In this document: one piece after another, positions 9,801 through 18,775 of the stretch
How the letters are laid out: the number at the start of each line of letters is the position of its first letter
Position numbering within the stretch: position 1 is the first letter of the stretch
NCBI GenBank assembly: GCA_011620215.1
Contig: WOZP01000144.1
Location: 1 to 33,554, forward strand
Source: Rugosibacter sp.
GTDB taxonomy: Bacteria > Pseudomonadota > Gammaproteobacteria > Burkholderiales > Rhodocyclaceae
Direction of reading: 5' to 3'
Length of the DNA stretch: 33,554 nucleotides
The notes under the pieces: model-generated
Told to the model about the DNA's origin: nothing
The model's database searches: none
What the model saw: the letters and a program-made list of their open reading frames with translations, nothing else
Program-made: the position numbers and the translations under genes

Positions 9801-10148
9801 AAAGTAAGCTGTTGCAAAAATACTTGCATCAGGGAAGCGGCCGACCAATTGTTCGATACTGGCAAGGTGTTCGGGATCCCAGTAATCATCTGCATCAACA
9901 AAAGCCACTGCATTGTTCGAAGACTGTTCAACGCCATAGTTTCTGGCCGCCGATACACCCGCATTCGCCTGCGTAAGCACGCGAATGCGGGTGTCTGCAA
10001 AGCCCCGCACCAATGCTAGGCTATCGTCAGTGGAGCCGTCATCGACAATGATCAATTCCCAATTGGTGACGCTTTGGGCCAGCACCGAAGCAATTGTTCG
10101 CTCGATGGTGCTTGCCTTGTTGTACAGGGGAATTACAACAGAGATCAT
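6855..10148 (-). CDS. Three-domain glycosyltransferase: GT2 + GT4-like + GT4-like (about 1097 aa)
   Basis: Start placed at ATG 10148 (MISVVIPLYNKASTIERTIASVLAQ), overlapping the flippase stop as ATGA, rather than the upstream ORF-track start. Domain 1 GT-A (VVIPLYNKA..DDGSTDDS); domain 2 from about 9140 (KVAMVTNIPAPYRLPVFEQ..GRFVGMKNP..PTQWDVWGVVANEACAAGLP); domain 3 from about 8010 (RVVIIQRRMTHYRIPLFELMRD..LHADKQLDFLFEAARCL..). Confidence 0.88.
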   Translation of the reverse strand: MISVVIPLYNKASTIERTIASVLAQSVTNWELIIVDDGSTDDSLALVRGFADTRIRVLTQANAGVSAARNYGVEQSSNNAVAFVDADDYWDPEHLASIEQLVGRFPDASIFATAYFIVDEVGRIRKTRLHDEKDNPEKQRALDYFTEALGVAPPVCSSAVAVSKTAFAKIGGFPLGLKSGEDLLTWARLACVGNVAYSMTATAYIVAPPISVARNQNAIRRPAKPDIVGNELAKLDSQYGRVRSGLRRYRGDWHRMRATLFMELGERVDCLVELDKSVKVSGIRFRDVVSLGLLLLPTTVRAKLLSRWRQRHVVQHMLPDKQGLPPSEHSAKGDTTRLKVAMVTNIPAPYRLPVFEQIAAAPDIEFCAFFCSGREPDREWDLAASKFKQVFLREKFINFRGRFIHINPDVWGRLRAFRPDVVITTGFNPTHLLAYTYARLHGVRHIAMTDGTYQSETKLSLIHRWVRRRVYAGTQAFIGASDGSLALYRSYGIDSKRLFKSHLCANNAAFFNAPLVEKRFDFIFCGRFVGMKNPLFAIEVARCVAQRLGRRVSILFVGSGEMEPEMRAAGVTAAQEVTCEFAGFAYQDELPKLYGSARILFFPTQWDVWGVVANEACAAGLPILVSPFAETIGDLIRDGENGFVLPLDVQRWTDASVRLLSDSDLYDSMSARGRALVQEYSFENAAAGIVNAVRVSVATQEQKSLAPYQFANTQRARVVIIQRRMTHYRIPLFELMRDQLGKAGIELIVVFGDPTPEEQEKEDSGTLSWGVYVPCTYWLNGRICWQNSSAAIRGADLVVVTQENRLLFNYFLGIFQRPKELAFWGHGRNFQASNSQSLSEQIKRRLVTKVDWWFAYTELSARAVMDAGFPMEQVTVLNNSIDTHALASDLDGIMNADIHQAREMFDIGAGTVGIMIGSLHADKQLDFLFEAARCLRQSIPDFQLVIVGDGSLRGKVQQAVTNSDGWIHWLGARKGREKALLLKISKVMLNPGMVGLGILDSFVAKVPMVTTAYEYHSPEIAYLEHGINGLMTPVDVDAYSTAVLGLLDDEVLYRKLQEGCEHSADKISLEKMANRFCEGITRCLEQHGVMSIADKTA

Positions 10149-11431
10149 GCTTGTTCCTTCATTTGTAGCGGGAGTGATCGGCACACACCCGCGTAACTCA
10201 GTATTAACAGGGCTATGCCTGCCACAAGCACGCCGCCTGCTACCACCCATAATCCTTTGGCTATAAACAGCCAGGTCAGCACCATTTGCACAGAAACACT
10301 GGCGAGGGAGAAAAACAACCACCAGGCTTGACGATCCAGCGCCAGCAAAAAACGCTCAAAAACGTTGTTGACCGAAGCAACCAGGGCGTATGTGGCATTG
10401 ACGCAGATCAGCAAGGCAACTTCCGTATCGCTCAATCCGTATGCCCGCGCGATAAGTCCTGATGCCAAGGCAATCAACCCGGCCAGCGCCAGTGTCACCA
10501 ATAGATTTTTTTGCATCAATCCGGACGAAGCACGCCAGGCTGTTTTTTCGTCGCCGCTTGCAATTGCGTCGGCTAGCGCTTTTAGCGAAACGCCACCCCA
10601 ACTCGTCGCAGGAATAAGCATCAGGTTAAGCCACTGTGCCGCCACAGCGACAACCCCAACACCTGCAGCACCATAGATCGACTGCACCAGATAAATTGTG
10701 CAGATCCAGTTGACGCCGTTGTTAACCGTGGTGGCTGCCACGCTGGGTAGTGACCGAACAAACTGCGACTTGACCTGCCTCCAAGCCTCGGAAGGGGATT
10801 CTGTCGCATCACCGAATGAGCAATCCCTGGTGAGTACCCGTATCCCCATGAGCACCGGCGGAAAAAGTGACGCAAGGAGCAGCAGGCACAGCGCACCGTT
10901 CAGCCCATAGTTTTGAATGGCCGGATAAGCGGCCAGGCAAACGGCCAAAGCCACCAGGAAGGATAGCCGCGATGCCAGCATGAATTCGCCCGCACCGTAC
11001 AGAAAGCCCAAGCTGACAGCGCCAAGCACTTGCGCAATGACCACGAAAATACCCACCGCCAACAAGATTGGTGACTGTGACGCCGCACCATCCAGGCTGA
11101 ATTTGTAGAGCAGAAGCAATGCCGTAGCAGAAAAGGCAGACAGAAGCAGCGCAAGTACAAAACTGGCTCGCGCCTTCAATCGATAATCATCGCCCCCACT
11201 TCTTGAGCTTTCGGCCCCCATTACTGTGGAGTTGTTTGTCAGTACTTGGGCAAAGGGGATGGCGACTGATGCGGCCGTATTTACCAGCGCTGAGTAGGTT
11301 CCGAGAGCGGAAGCCCCTGCCAGGCGAGCAATGAGGAGCGATGTTAAAAACCCTGCCCCTCTTGTAGAAAGACTGGCAAAAAGCATAGAAAAACGAGCGT
11401 TATTTAGAATGGCTCTAAGCGTTTTGAACAA
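10145..11431 (-). CDS. Polysaccharide flippase, Wzx/MATE-like (oligosaccharide flippase family)
   Basis: NNARFSMLFASLSTRGAGFLTSLLIARLAGASALGTYSALVNTAASVAIPFAQ; multiple hydrophobic helices through the protein. Confidence 0.85.
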   Translation of the reverse strand: MFKTLRAILNNARFSMLFASLSTRGAGFLTSLLIARLAGASALGTYSALVNTAASVAIPFAQVLTNNSTVMGAESSRSGGDDYRLKARASFVLALLLSAFSATALLLLYKFSLDGAASQSPILLAVGIFVVIAQVLGAVSLGFLYGAGEFMLASRLSFLVALAVCLAAYPAIQNYGLNGALCLLLLASLFPPVLMGIRVLTRDCSFGDATESPSEAWRQVKSQFVRSLPSVAATTVNNGVNWICTIYLVQSIYGAAGVGVVAVAAQWLNLMLIPATSWGGVSLKALADAIASGDEKTAWRASSGLMQKNLLVTLALAGLIALASGLIARAYGLSDTEVALLICVNATYALVASVNNVFERFLLALDRQAWWLFFSLASVSVQMVLTWLFIAKGLWVVAGGVLVAGIALLILSYAGVCRSLPLQMKEQA

Positions 11432-11491
11432 GATGAGAGCCTTTGAGCTTTGTTTTATGCTGCGCGAAGGGAAGAAGCCTACATGCCATGA

Positions 11492-13288
11492 CTAATGTGT
11501 CGTTGTGTTTTGCGATTTGAAAACCAGGATCGGCTCTGCTCCCACTTCCATCTGTGTGGAAAGCAGTGGGTGGCTAGCGCCTCCACCGGCGTACATGTAG
11601 CGATCGCCCACCGCGAACTCCTCCAGAGTAAATGTCACTGGAGCTCCGGATGACCACAGCACAAGAGATTTCGCGTTGTTCTTTTGAACTTCCACCACAT
11701 TGAGACCGCTTCGGTTCGCTGTTCGATACTGCACTTGCGAGCCACTTAGCCATGCTTTGAGTGTCCCAAAAATAAGACTCGCTTTTGTCGGAACCCGATA
11801 ATTTGATTCAACAAGAGGCAGGTTGCCGTACTCAAGTGCCGCACCTTCCCATGTGTAATAAACAAAACTTTTAACGCCAAGTGCGGCATTGCCAATCAAT
11901 CCTTGGGCCAGCGAATTTTCTCCGCTCAAAACCTTCTGGCTTTCTAGTTGCAGTGGTTTGCAATCCTCAAGCAATGTATTGCATGAAACTGCCGTTTCAG
12001 TATTCCAGATGGGCATGTTTCCAAGGCCTGAATCTATGAGCATTTGTCGCACGTTGCGAATCTGTGCAAGAGAAAGCTCTGGCACTCGGCCCAGATAGCC
12101 ATGGATGCTCACCCCGTCCAGATATGCACCACCGCCTGCGGCAAGAAAGTGGCTCAAGAACCTCAACCCGCCTCCAGTAATATTCGGGCCGATAATCTGA
12201 TTAGCCGGATCAATAGCTTTGAGTTCCTGGGCTGCAATTTTTACCAGCGGAAGCAAATCTTCAGGCGTATGGTCCCAATGAATCCATATATCTGCCTCAT
12301 TCCATATTTCCCAGATGCGAATTAAACCTTTATATCGAGTCCCCAAAGTTTTGACATGTTGACGCCAGGACGCCAAGCTAATGGGTTTAGTACAGCTTGA
12401 CGGTCCATATGAAGAATTGTTGCAGTTTTTTCTGTGTTGACTTCCTGCCCAGCTTGGCGTCATGCCCATCGTGTAAATGAACTGGAGATTGCGATGCTTT
12501 GACAAGCCATGTTTTACGTAATAATCAAGGCGCTGAGCATAGGGGTTTTTTTGCCAATCAATTGGCGAATTTTCTGGCTGTAATTGAGACCAGGTGGTTC
12601 CTGAATCCCAAAGCCGCAAGGTGCCTGGGTCAAATGTCGGCCAACCGTTATGCACCCCCAGTCGATTTAGGTGAACACCAAAGAAATTAGGGTCGATATA
12701 GCGAGGGATGTTCTGAGCGCCGATGGCAGAAAACTTTGAAGGCACCAAGGTTGCGGAGTTTATGCAGAGCGCTATATTTTCTTTTCTGACTGCAATTCTT
12801 ACAGAGCCACGCCCAGTTGATGCATGGATACCGCTGAGGCTAACCTCTGTCCATCCCGAAATCTTGATTGAACGAATGGCAGTTGTTTCGTACGGAAAGC
12901 CATTGCGACGGAAGAAAACGTCTACCGAAGTTGGGCTATTGCTACGCAACCATACATTGAAGCGATAGGCCTTATTCGGCTCCAGGACCCCAGGCAGCGT
13001 TACCTCTGCATCCCCATTTCCTCGGGAAATGACTTTGAAGGAAGATGAAGCAATTCCATCACGCGAACATGAGGGATCAAGTCGCTGAAATGAAACTGAT
13101 GGAGCTACACTACCCCAAGCGTTTACTTGCCACTCGCCTGTTTCCAAGGCGCTACAAGGGGCCATTAAAACCAAAGCGAAAAGAGCCAAAAGAGCGCGAC
13201 ACCAAGAGAGGTTTAGCTCGTGAGCCAGTCTCTGGATTGATTTTCCGCAAGGGATAATTTCCTTTTTCGCTGGATGTACGTTATCCAT
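11492..13288 (-). CDS. Secreted glycoside hydrolase, GH39/PslG-like, with N-terminal CBM-like beta domain
   Basis: Signal peptide LLALFALVLMAPCSA; ..GVHLNRLGVHNGWPTFDPGTLRLWDSGTTWSQLQP; acid/base motif IRIWEIWNEADIWIHWDHTPED; NMPIWNTETAVSCN as candidate nucleophile. Confidence 0.8.
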   Translation of the reverse strand: MDNVHPAKKEIIPCGKSIQRLAHELNLSWCRALLALFALVLMAPCSALETGEWQVNAWGSVAPSVSFQRLDPSCSRDGIASSSFKVISRGNGDAEVTLPGVLEPNKAYRFNVWLRSNSPTSVDVFFRRNGFPYETTAIRSIKISGWTEVSLSGIHASTGRGSVRIAVRKENIALCINSATLVPSKFSAIGAQNIPRYIDPNFFGVHLNRLGVHNGWPTFDPGTLRLWDSGTTWSQLQPENSPIDWQKNPYAQRLDYYVKHGLSKHRNLQFIYTMGMTPSWAGSQHRKNCNNSSYGPSSCTKPISLASWRQHVKTLGTRYKGLIRIWEIWNEADIWIHWDHTPEDLLPLVKIAAQELKAIDPANQIIGPNITGGGLRFLSHFLAAGGGAYLDGVSIHGYLGRVPELSLAQIRNVRQMLIDSGLGNMPIWNTETAVSCNTLLEDCKPLQLESQKVLSGENSLAQGLIGNAALGVKSFVYYTWEGAALEYGNLPLVESNYRVPTKASLIFGTLKAWLSGSQVQYRTANRSGLNVVEVQKNNAKSLVLWSSGAPVTFTLEEFAVGDRYMYAGGGASHPLLSTQMEVGAEPILVFKSQNTTTH

Positions 13289-13303
13289 GATTGCTTCCTC
13301 GGC

Positions 13304-14434
13304 TCAGGGTGTTGCTTCTTGTCGAGGGTACTGATAAGGAGAAAATCTGGTGACTTGTGGCTGCTCGTAATCCATATGGCGAGCACAATATATAAATAAA
13401 AAAATCATGAATGCATAAATCAATGTATTGTCCGAGAGGAAAATAACATTCATGAATACAAATGCAATTCGAGTTGAAAATTTCTTGGCTGAATACATCA
13501 GGCCAATAAATATTGAAAAGAAAACAAGACCGTATTCGTAGAATATTTTTAGAACATCACTATGGAGTCTTTGTGCTGTCGTGTACGATCCAATCGCCTT
13601 GTTTGCGAGTATGTAGGTTGAGCCTGGCCCTTGACCAAAGAGAAAAAACTGCTCCGGATGTGAAAAAATTTCGATTGCAGGTAGCGATAACAACGCTTTT
13701 CGCCCTTGACCAAATTCGTTAGCACTTTGCCCGGTCCATTGAGTGATGAAGTAATCAAATGTCCCGTAGCCATACAGTAAAACCAATAGCAACAGCAGGC
13801 AGTTTATGGCTATCATTACAACAGGGTTGAGAATAAGTCGGGCACGCTTCTCACCCAGTAATATAAAAGTTGAAGCAACAATAACCGCTAAAACCGCAAT
13901 TCGTTTCAGCGATAAAACGGTCATCAGAGAACATAAAATAAATAATCTGTATCGTTTTTCCAGTAGAGCAAATGGTGCAAGAAGTCCGAACAGAAAGCTA
14001 AAACTTCCCTCAAATGGGGACGACGATTTTGAAATATCGAAGCTGATGCTTGACCGTAAATCTCCAAATAGGCCAAAGTAAATTAGCCAGCATGTCAGCA
14101 ACGTGAGAAACAAGCTCCACAATCTGATGCGAGGAATATCAATTAAGAATGCTATTGAAACCCCAGTGAGTATGAAGTAAATGTCTTTCATGCCTTCATC
14201 AGTCGCAATCGGGGAAAGGCATATTCCGGCAATTACAACGGCAAGAAAAGGCTTTGCTTCATCCCCAAAGCGAATTTTTTGATCTCCAAGAACTGTAAAA
14301 AGAACCAATATAGGTAGGAGATAGATAAAGTGGCGTAAAAAGGGAAGCGCAATACTCAAGCAAGTGAACGTCAGTCCAGCCCAGAAAACCATGTCCCGAA
14401 CAAGATAATCGCGTCCAAACTCAACTGACTTCAT
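13304..14434 (-). CDS. O-antigen ligase/polymerase-like (Wzy-type) membrane protein
   Basis: Polytopic membrane protein; [45 protein letters not shown] resembles the Wzy/WaaL periplasmic-loop region; position in the operon. Confidence 0.75.
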   Translation of the reverse strand: MKSVEFGRDYLVRDMVFWAGLTFTCLSIALPFLRHFIYLLPILVLFTVLGDQKIRFGDEAKPFLAVVIAGICLSPIATDEGMKDIYFILTGVSIAFLIDIPRIRLWSLFLTLLTCWLIYFGLFGDLRSSISFDISKSSSPFEGSFSFLFGLLAPFALLEKRYRLFILCSLMTVLSLKRIAVLAVIVASTFILLGEKRARLILNPVVMIAINCLLLLLVLLYGYGTFDYFITQWTGQSANEFGQGRKALLSLPAIEIFSHPEQFFLFGQGPGSTYILANKAIGSYTTAQRLHSDVLKIFYEYGLVFFSIFIGLMYSAKKFSTRIAFVFMNVIFLSDNTLIYAFMIFLFIYCARHMDYEQPQVTRFSPYQYPRQEATP

Positions 14435-15432
14435 TGAGATTTAGATGTGCTGCTACGCTGAATGGACACATATTCTTTCAGCGCAACCATTAGCCCATTC
14501 TGTAGCGTAGTTTTTGCCGTCCAGCCGATTCCGTTAAGACGGCTTACATCCATCAGTTTTCTTGGCGTGCCATCCTGCTTGCTGGTATCAAAGACGATCT
14601 CGCCTTCAAAACCTACGACTTGCTTTACCGTCTCAGCCAGCTCCCTGATCGTTACATCTTCTCCGACGCCGATATTCACCAGCGGCGGTTCAAATTTCCC
14701 GGTTTTTACTTCATCACTGCCTAGCAAGCTAGCGTATTCCTCATCCGGTAGATTCATCAGGAAGACACAGGCATCGGCCATGTCTTCGCTGTACATGAAT
14801 TCGCGCTTTGGTGTGCCGGTGCCCCAGACGACCACCTGTTTCTCGCCATTTTGTTTGGCCTCGTGAAACTTGCGAATCAGCGCCGGAATGACATGGGAGT
14901 TTTCCGGGTGATAGTTGTCGCCCGGGCCATACAGGTTGGTGGGCATCGCAGCAAGATATTGGGTGCCGTATTGCCGGTTGTAACTCCAGCACATTTCGAT
15001 GCCGGCAATCTTGGCCAGGGCGTAGGGGCGATTAGTCGGCTCCAGCGGGCCGGTGAGGAGATATTCTTCCTTCATCGGCTGCGGGGCGAGCTTGGGGTAA
15101 ATGCAACTGGATCCGAGAAACAGCAAACGCTTGACATTGTTCTGCCAGGCGGCGTGGATGACGTTGGTTTGTATGGCCAGATTATCGCGAATGAATTCAG
15201 CGGGGTATTCGTTGTTGGCGTGGATACCGCCGACTTTGGCGGCAGCAAGGAAGACGTAATCAGGCTTTTCGGTGGTGAAGAATGCCTCGACAGCGCTTTG
15301 GTTGGTCAGATCGAGTTCGGCATGGGTGCGGGCCAGGAGTTTGGTGTAACCCTTGGCTTGCAGATTGTGCATGAGAGCCGAGCCAACGAGGCCACGGTGG
15401 CCGGCGATGTATATCTTGTCTGTGAGCTTCAT
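14431..15432 (-). CDS. fcl: GDP-L-fucose synthase
   Basis: [90 protein letters not shown]. Confidence 0.96.
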   Translation of the reverse strand: MKLTDKIYIAGHRGLVGSALMHNLQAKGYTKLLARTHAELDLTNQSAVEAFFTTEKPDYVFLAAAKVGGIHANNEYPAEFIRDNLAIQTNVIHAAWQNNVKRLLFLGSSCIYPKLAPQPMKEEYLLTGPLEPTNRPYALAKIAGIEMCWSYNRQYGTQYLAAMPTNLYGPGDNYHPENSHVIPALIRKFHEAKQNGEKQVVVWGTGTPKREFMYSEDMADACVFLMNLPDEEYASLLGSDEVKTGKFEPPLVNIGVGEDVTIRELAETVKQVVGFEGEIVFDTSKQDGTPRKLMDVSRLNGIGWTAKTTLQNGLMVALKEYVSIQRSSTSKSQ

Positions 15433-15458
15433 GTTCTAGATTGCATTTGGAAGGAAGA

Positions 15459-16052
15459 TTACTTAACCGCCTCGACGAATAGCGACCCGGGACGGTTATC
15501 CAGATTTTCAACGTCGGGGCAATCGCCCTTCTGGTAGTCGCAACGAGTCACTTGAGAAAATCCAACTGATTGGAGCAACGTGCGAAGACTCTCAAAGTTG
15601 TACATAAAATGATGCATATTCTTCTCTGATCTCTCGTTGGCCTCAAACAGATTGATTGACCAATCCATGGATCGATTCGGATCATAGTCACGTATTTGCG
15701 TATCCAGATCAGGTACGGAAATACGCAGAACTCCCCCTTGCCGCAAACATCGGTAGCTCTCTGCAAGACAAGTTTTTGCACCATGTAAAGGGAGGTGTTC
15801 AAGCACATGAGAGGAATAGATCGCCTCGAACATTCCGCTTGAATACGACCAAGACTTGGTGACGTTAAGATAATGAATTTTCCTGTAAATGCCCTGTCGA
15901 TGCTCTTCGAGGCGCTCATCAGTCATCTTGCCCATTTTGTGCATCAGCCAAGCCAGGCCGGGTACTCGAGCCACAAACAGATGGGGAGTAACATCGGTAT
16001 TCAACCAACCCTCCCGAGGACAATTAAAGCAGCCAAAATGAAGACGGTTCAT
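15459..16052 (-). CDS. Class I SAM-dependent methyltransferase
   Basis: MNRLHFGCFNCPREGWLNTDVTPH..., FEAIYSSHVLEHLPLHGAKTCLAESYRCLRQGGVLRISVPDLD. Confidence 0.85.
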   Translation of the reverse strand: MNRLHFGCFNCPREGWLNTDVTPHLFVARVPGLAWLMHKMGKMTDERLEEHRQGIYRKIHYLNVTKSWSYSSGMFEAIYSSHVLEHLPLHGAKTCLAESYRCLRQGGVLRISVPDLDTQIRDYDPNRSMDWSINLFEANERSEKNMHHFMYNFESLRTLLQSVGFSQVTRCDYQKGDCPDVENLDNRPGSLFVEAVK

Positions 16053-16057
16053 GTGAG

Positions 16058-17143
16058 TTACTCGTGATAATCCATGGCCTTGAAGCCATGTTTCTTGACC
16101 AGCTCGTCGCGCTCGGCGCTCTTCAAGTCATCACGTACCATTTCAGCGACTAGCTCATCAAAGCCGGTTTTGGGCGTCCAGCCAAGTTTTTCACGCGCCT
16201 TGGTCGGATCACCCAGCAGGGTGTCCACTTCAGTCGGACGAAAATAACGGGGATCTACCTTGATAATGACTTTGCCGTTCTGATCGGTGCCGGTTTCTTC
16301 AATCCCTTCGCCGTGCCAGGTGAGCTGAATGCCGAGTTCTTTCGCTGCGGCATTCACAAACTGGCGCACGCTGTATTGCACACCGGTAGCGATGACGAAG
16401 TCTTCAGGCTGGTCTTGTTGCAGCATCAGCCATTGCATCTCGACGTAATCCTTGGCGTGGCCCCAATCGCGCAGAGAATTCATATTGCCCAAGTAGAGAC
16501 AGTCTTGCAGGTTGAGCTTGATGCGGGCAAGCGCACGGGTGATCTTGCGTGTGACGAAGGTTTCGCCACGCAGGGGAGATTCATGGTTGAACAGGATGCC
16601 ATTGCAGGCATAGATACCATAGGCTTCGCGGTAGTTGACGGTGATCCAGTAGGCGTACATCTTAGCCACGGCATAGGGGCTGCGCGGGTAGAAGGGGGTG
16701 GTTTCCTTTTGCGGGGTTTCTTGTACTAAACCGTAAAGCTCGGATGTACTGGCTTGATAGAAACGCGTCTTTTTTTCCAGGCCGAGAATGCGAATGGCTT
16801 CCAAAATGCGCAGGGTGCCGATGCCATCGGCATTGGCGGTATATTCGGGGGTTTCGAAGCTGACGGCGACATGGCTCATGGCAGCGAGGTTATAGATTTC
16901 GTCGGGCTGAACTTGCTGAATGATGCGGATCAGGTTGGTTGAATCAGTCAGATCGCCATAGTGGAGAATAAAGTTTTTATTCTCGACGTGCGGGTCTTGG
17001 TACAGGTGATCAATGCGATCCGTGTTGAAGAGCGAGGCGCGACGCTTGATGCCGTGCACGATATAACCCTTCTTGAGTAAAAATTCCGCGAGGTAGGCCC
17101 CGTCCTGTCCGGTAATGCCGGTGATGAGTGCAATTTTCTTCAT
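16058..17143 (-). CDS. gmd: GDP-mannose 4,6-dehydratase
   Basis: [85 protein letters not shown]. Confidence 0.97.
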   Translation of the reverse strand: MKKIALITGITGQDGAYLAEFLLKKGYIVHGIKRRASLFNTDRIDHLYQDPHVENKNFILHYGDLTDSTNLIRIIQQVQPDEIYNLAAMSHVAVSFETPEYTANADGIGTLRILEAIRILGLEKKTRFYQASTSELYGLVQETPQKETTPFYPRSPYAVAKMYAYWITVNYREAYGIYACNGILFNHESPLRGETFVTRKITRALARIKLNLQDCLYLGNMNSLRDWGHAKDYVEMQWLMLQQDQPEDFVIATGVQYSVRQFVNAAAKELGIQLTWHGEGIEETGTDQNGKVIIKVDPRYFRPTEVDTLLGDPTKAREKLGWTPKTGFDELVAEMVRDDLKSAERDELVKKHGFKAMDYHE

Positions 17144-17146
17144 ATG

Positions 17147-17833
17147 TCAGCTTTTGCCAAGGGAACCTGCAAGACGTTGCCGTTGTTCCGGCGTTACTGC
17201 GCCAAGCATTTGGTTAATAAATTTTTCCTGAATATCGTAAGCATGCACCGTGTCCTGATCGATGGAGGACACTCGGGTTAATAGTCCATCCGGAATCTTT
17301 CCGGTGAAGCCATAGCGCATTTCGATCAGTTTTTTCTGAATGCCACTCTGAACCACTTGATCACCGATGGTTATCCAGTAGGTTATCGGTTCACGACGTT
17401 GTCCAAGCTCGGTATCGACTCGCGTTACCAAAAGTGGTCCAAAAGGCAAAACAATCGTTGTAGCGCTCTTTTTTAATAACTGAAACCCTTGAGCTGGATA
17501 GCACACCTCGGGCCTATGTACCTGCGTCCCATCGCTTTGGTCTCCCCCGTAGGCTATCAAGAACATGATGCGATAGCCTTGGCTGTTCGAATACGTTCGA
17601 GACAAAGTCTGGTTGTATATTTTGTTGAGTAATTCTATTTGCTGGGGATTCGCCAAGATAGCCAAGCTCTGTGGCACTTCATGCCAATCACCAAAGCGCT
17701 GCGGAATCATCGCTTCCAAATTAATCGCCGGCTTTTGGTCGGCAATTTTTTGTGTAGGATGCAATACGACGGCCAAGACAGAAGCCACACACATCAGCGT
17801 CAAGAGCAGGATACTTTTGCGAATTACATTCAT
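17147..17833 (-). CDS. epsI: EpsI-family exosortase-associated protein (B-type)
   Basis: ALVLHPTQK..., MIPQRFGDWHEVPQS, YGGDQSDGTQVHRPEVCYPAQGF; ATGA overlap with xrtB. Confidence 0.9.
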   Translation of the reverse strand: MNVIRKSILLLTLMCVASVLAVVLHPTQKIADQKPAINLEAMIPQRFGDWHEVPQSLAILANPQQIELLNKIYNQTLSRTYSNSQGYRIMFLIAYGGDQSDGTQVHRPEVCYPAQGFQLLKKSATTIVLPFGPLLVTRVDTELGQRREPITYWITIGDQVVQSGIQKKLIEMRYGFTGKIPDGLLTRVSSIDQDTVHAYDIQEKFINQMLGAVTPEQRQRLAGSLGKS

Positions 17834-18765
17834 GATCTCGCCGTCTCACCAGCGCCGACTTTTTGTCTTTGATGACGCCGGATGCGAATAATCACCTGCA
17901 ACAACGAATCCACACTAATGATCAAAAGCAAGGCGCTGATAAATAGCACCATGCCCGCAAAGCCATGCAAGAAGCCCTGCCCTGCTTCGTCGCCAAAATA
18001 GTAGGTGATCAGAGTCAAGGTAATTACGCGGATCACGTTGGCGGTAAATGAGATGGGTACGATACAAATCGCCAGCGCGGTATTGCGAAACCATGAGCTG
18101 TGCCGCACAGTGTTGAGATACAAAAGCCCCATAGCTTCCAACGTGAATAGGGTATGCAAACCAGCGCAGGCATCAGCCACAAGTAACTGGTATTGCCCGA
18201 TCTGAAGCATGACCCCCGTGCGAGAAATAGGATAGCCAGCGGCGAAAAGAATGACGTCGGCCATATAGGAAACCGCCATTTTCATTGGCAAGGTGAGCGA
18301 ATCGACAATCGGCCCTGGCAGCGGCACCATGAACAACATGAAGAAAAGCGGAAACCAGAGAACCATCAATGCCCGTCGACCGACAAGCAACAATACGATG
18401 GCGATCAGCAACCAGAGCAGAGAGCCGATCTCGAATATCAAAATACCTTGCGAACGTCCCAGGATATAGAGAAGCAGACCGATGATGAGTACAGGCCATC
18501 CCCAAGCTGTCGAGACTGAATCCGGCGCACGCTCTACTGCAGCTTTCATGACAGGCCACTGGCGATAGAGCAGCCACACTGAAACGGCTAAAACGATGGG
18601 ACCATGTCCTTGCTCAGGGGTGCTCCAGAGACCACGAAAGAGATCGACAAAGCTGGGCACATACATGGCCGCCAATCCGAGCACAACCAACCCCCATGCA
18701 AACATTGGCGGAAAATCGGCGTTCGTGACACGGCGATTCAATCCTGGCGGCTGCACAGAGGCCAT
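17830..18765 (-). CDS. xrtB: Exosortase B-type (PEP-CTERM sorting transpeptidase)
   Basis: EQGHGPIVLAVSVWLLYRQW; catalytic Cys in LVADACAGLHTLFTLEAMGLLYL; Arg in TANVIRVITL; His in GFLHGFAGMVLF. Confidence 0.93.
   Translation of the reverse strand: MASVQPPGLNRRVTNADFPPMFAWGLVVLGLAAMYVPSFVDLFRGLWSTPEQGHGPIVLAVSVWLLYRQWPVMKAAVERAPDSVSTAWGWPVLIIGLLLYILGRSQGILIFEIGSLLWLLIAIVLLLVGRRALMVLWFPLFFMLFMVPLPGPIVDSLTLPMKMAVSYMADVILFAAGYPISRTGVMLQIGQYQLLVADACAGLHTLFTLEAMGLLYLNTVRHSSWFRNTALAICIVPISFTANVIRVITLTLITYYFGDEAGQGFLHGFAGMVLFISALLLIISVDSLLQVIIRIRRHQRQKVGAGETARS
17838..17864 (-). repeat. Dispersed 27-bp repeat, copy 4 (overlaps the 3' end of xrtB, 4 bp before the epsI ATG)
   Basis: Minus strand AAAAAGTCGGCGCTGGTGAGACGGCGA followed by GATCATG (epsI start). 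Confidence 0.8.
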
Positions 18766-18775
18766 AGCGTAGCAG

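Noticed and set aside
14851-15537. 228-aa plus-strand ORF antisense to fcl
   Set aside because: Shadow ORF opposite a strongly recognisable GDP-L-fucose synthase; no family resemblance.
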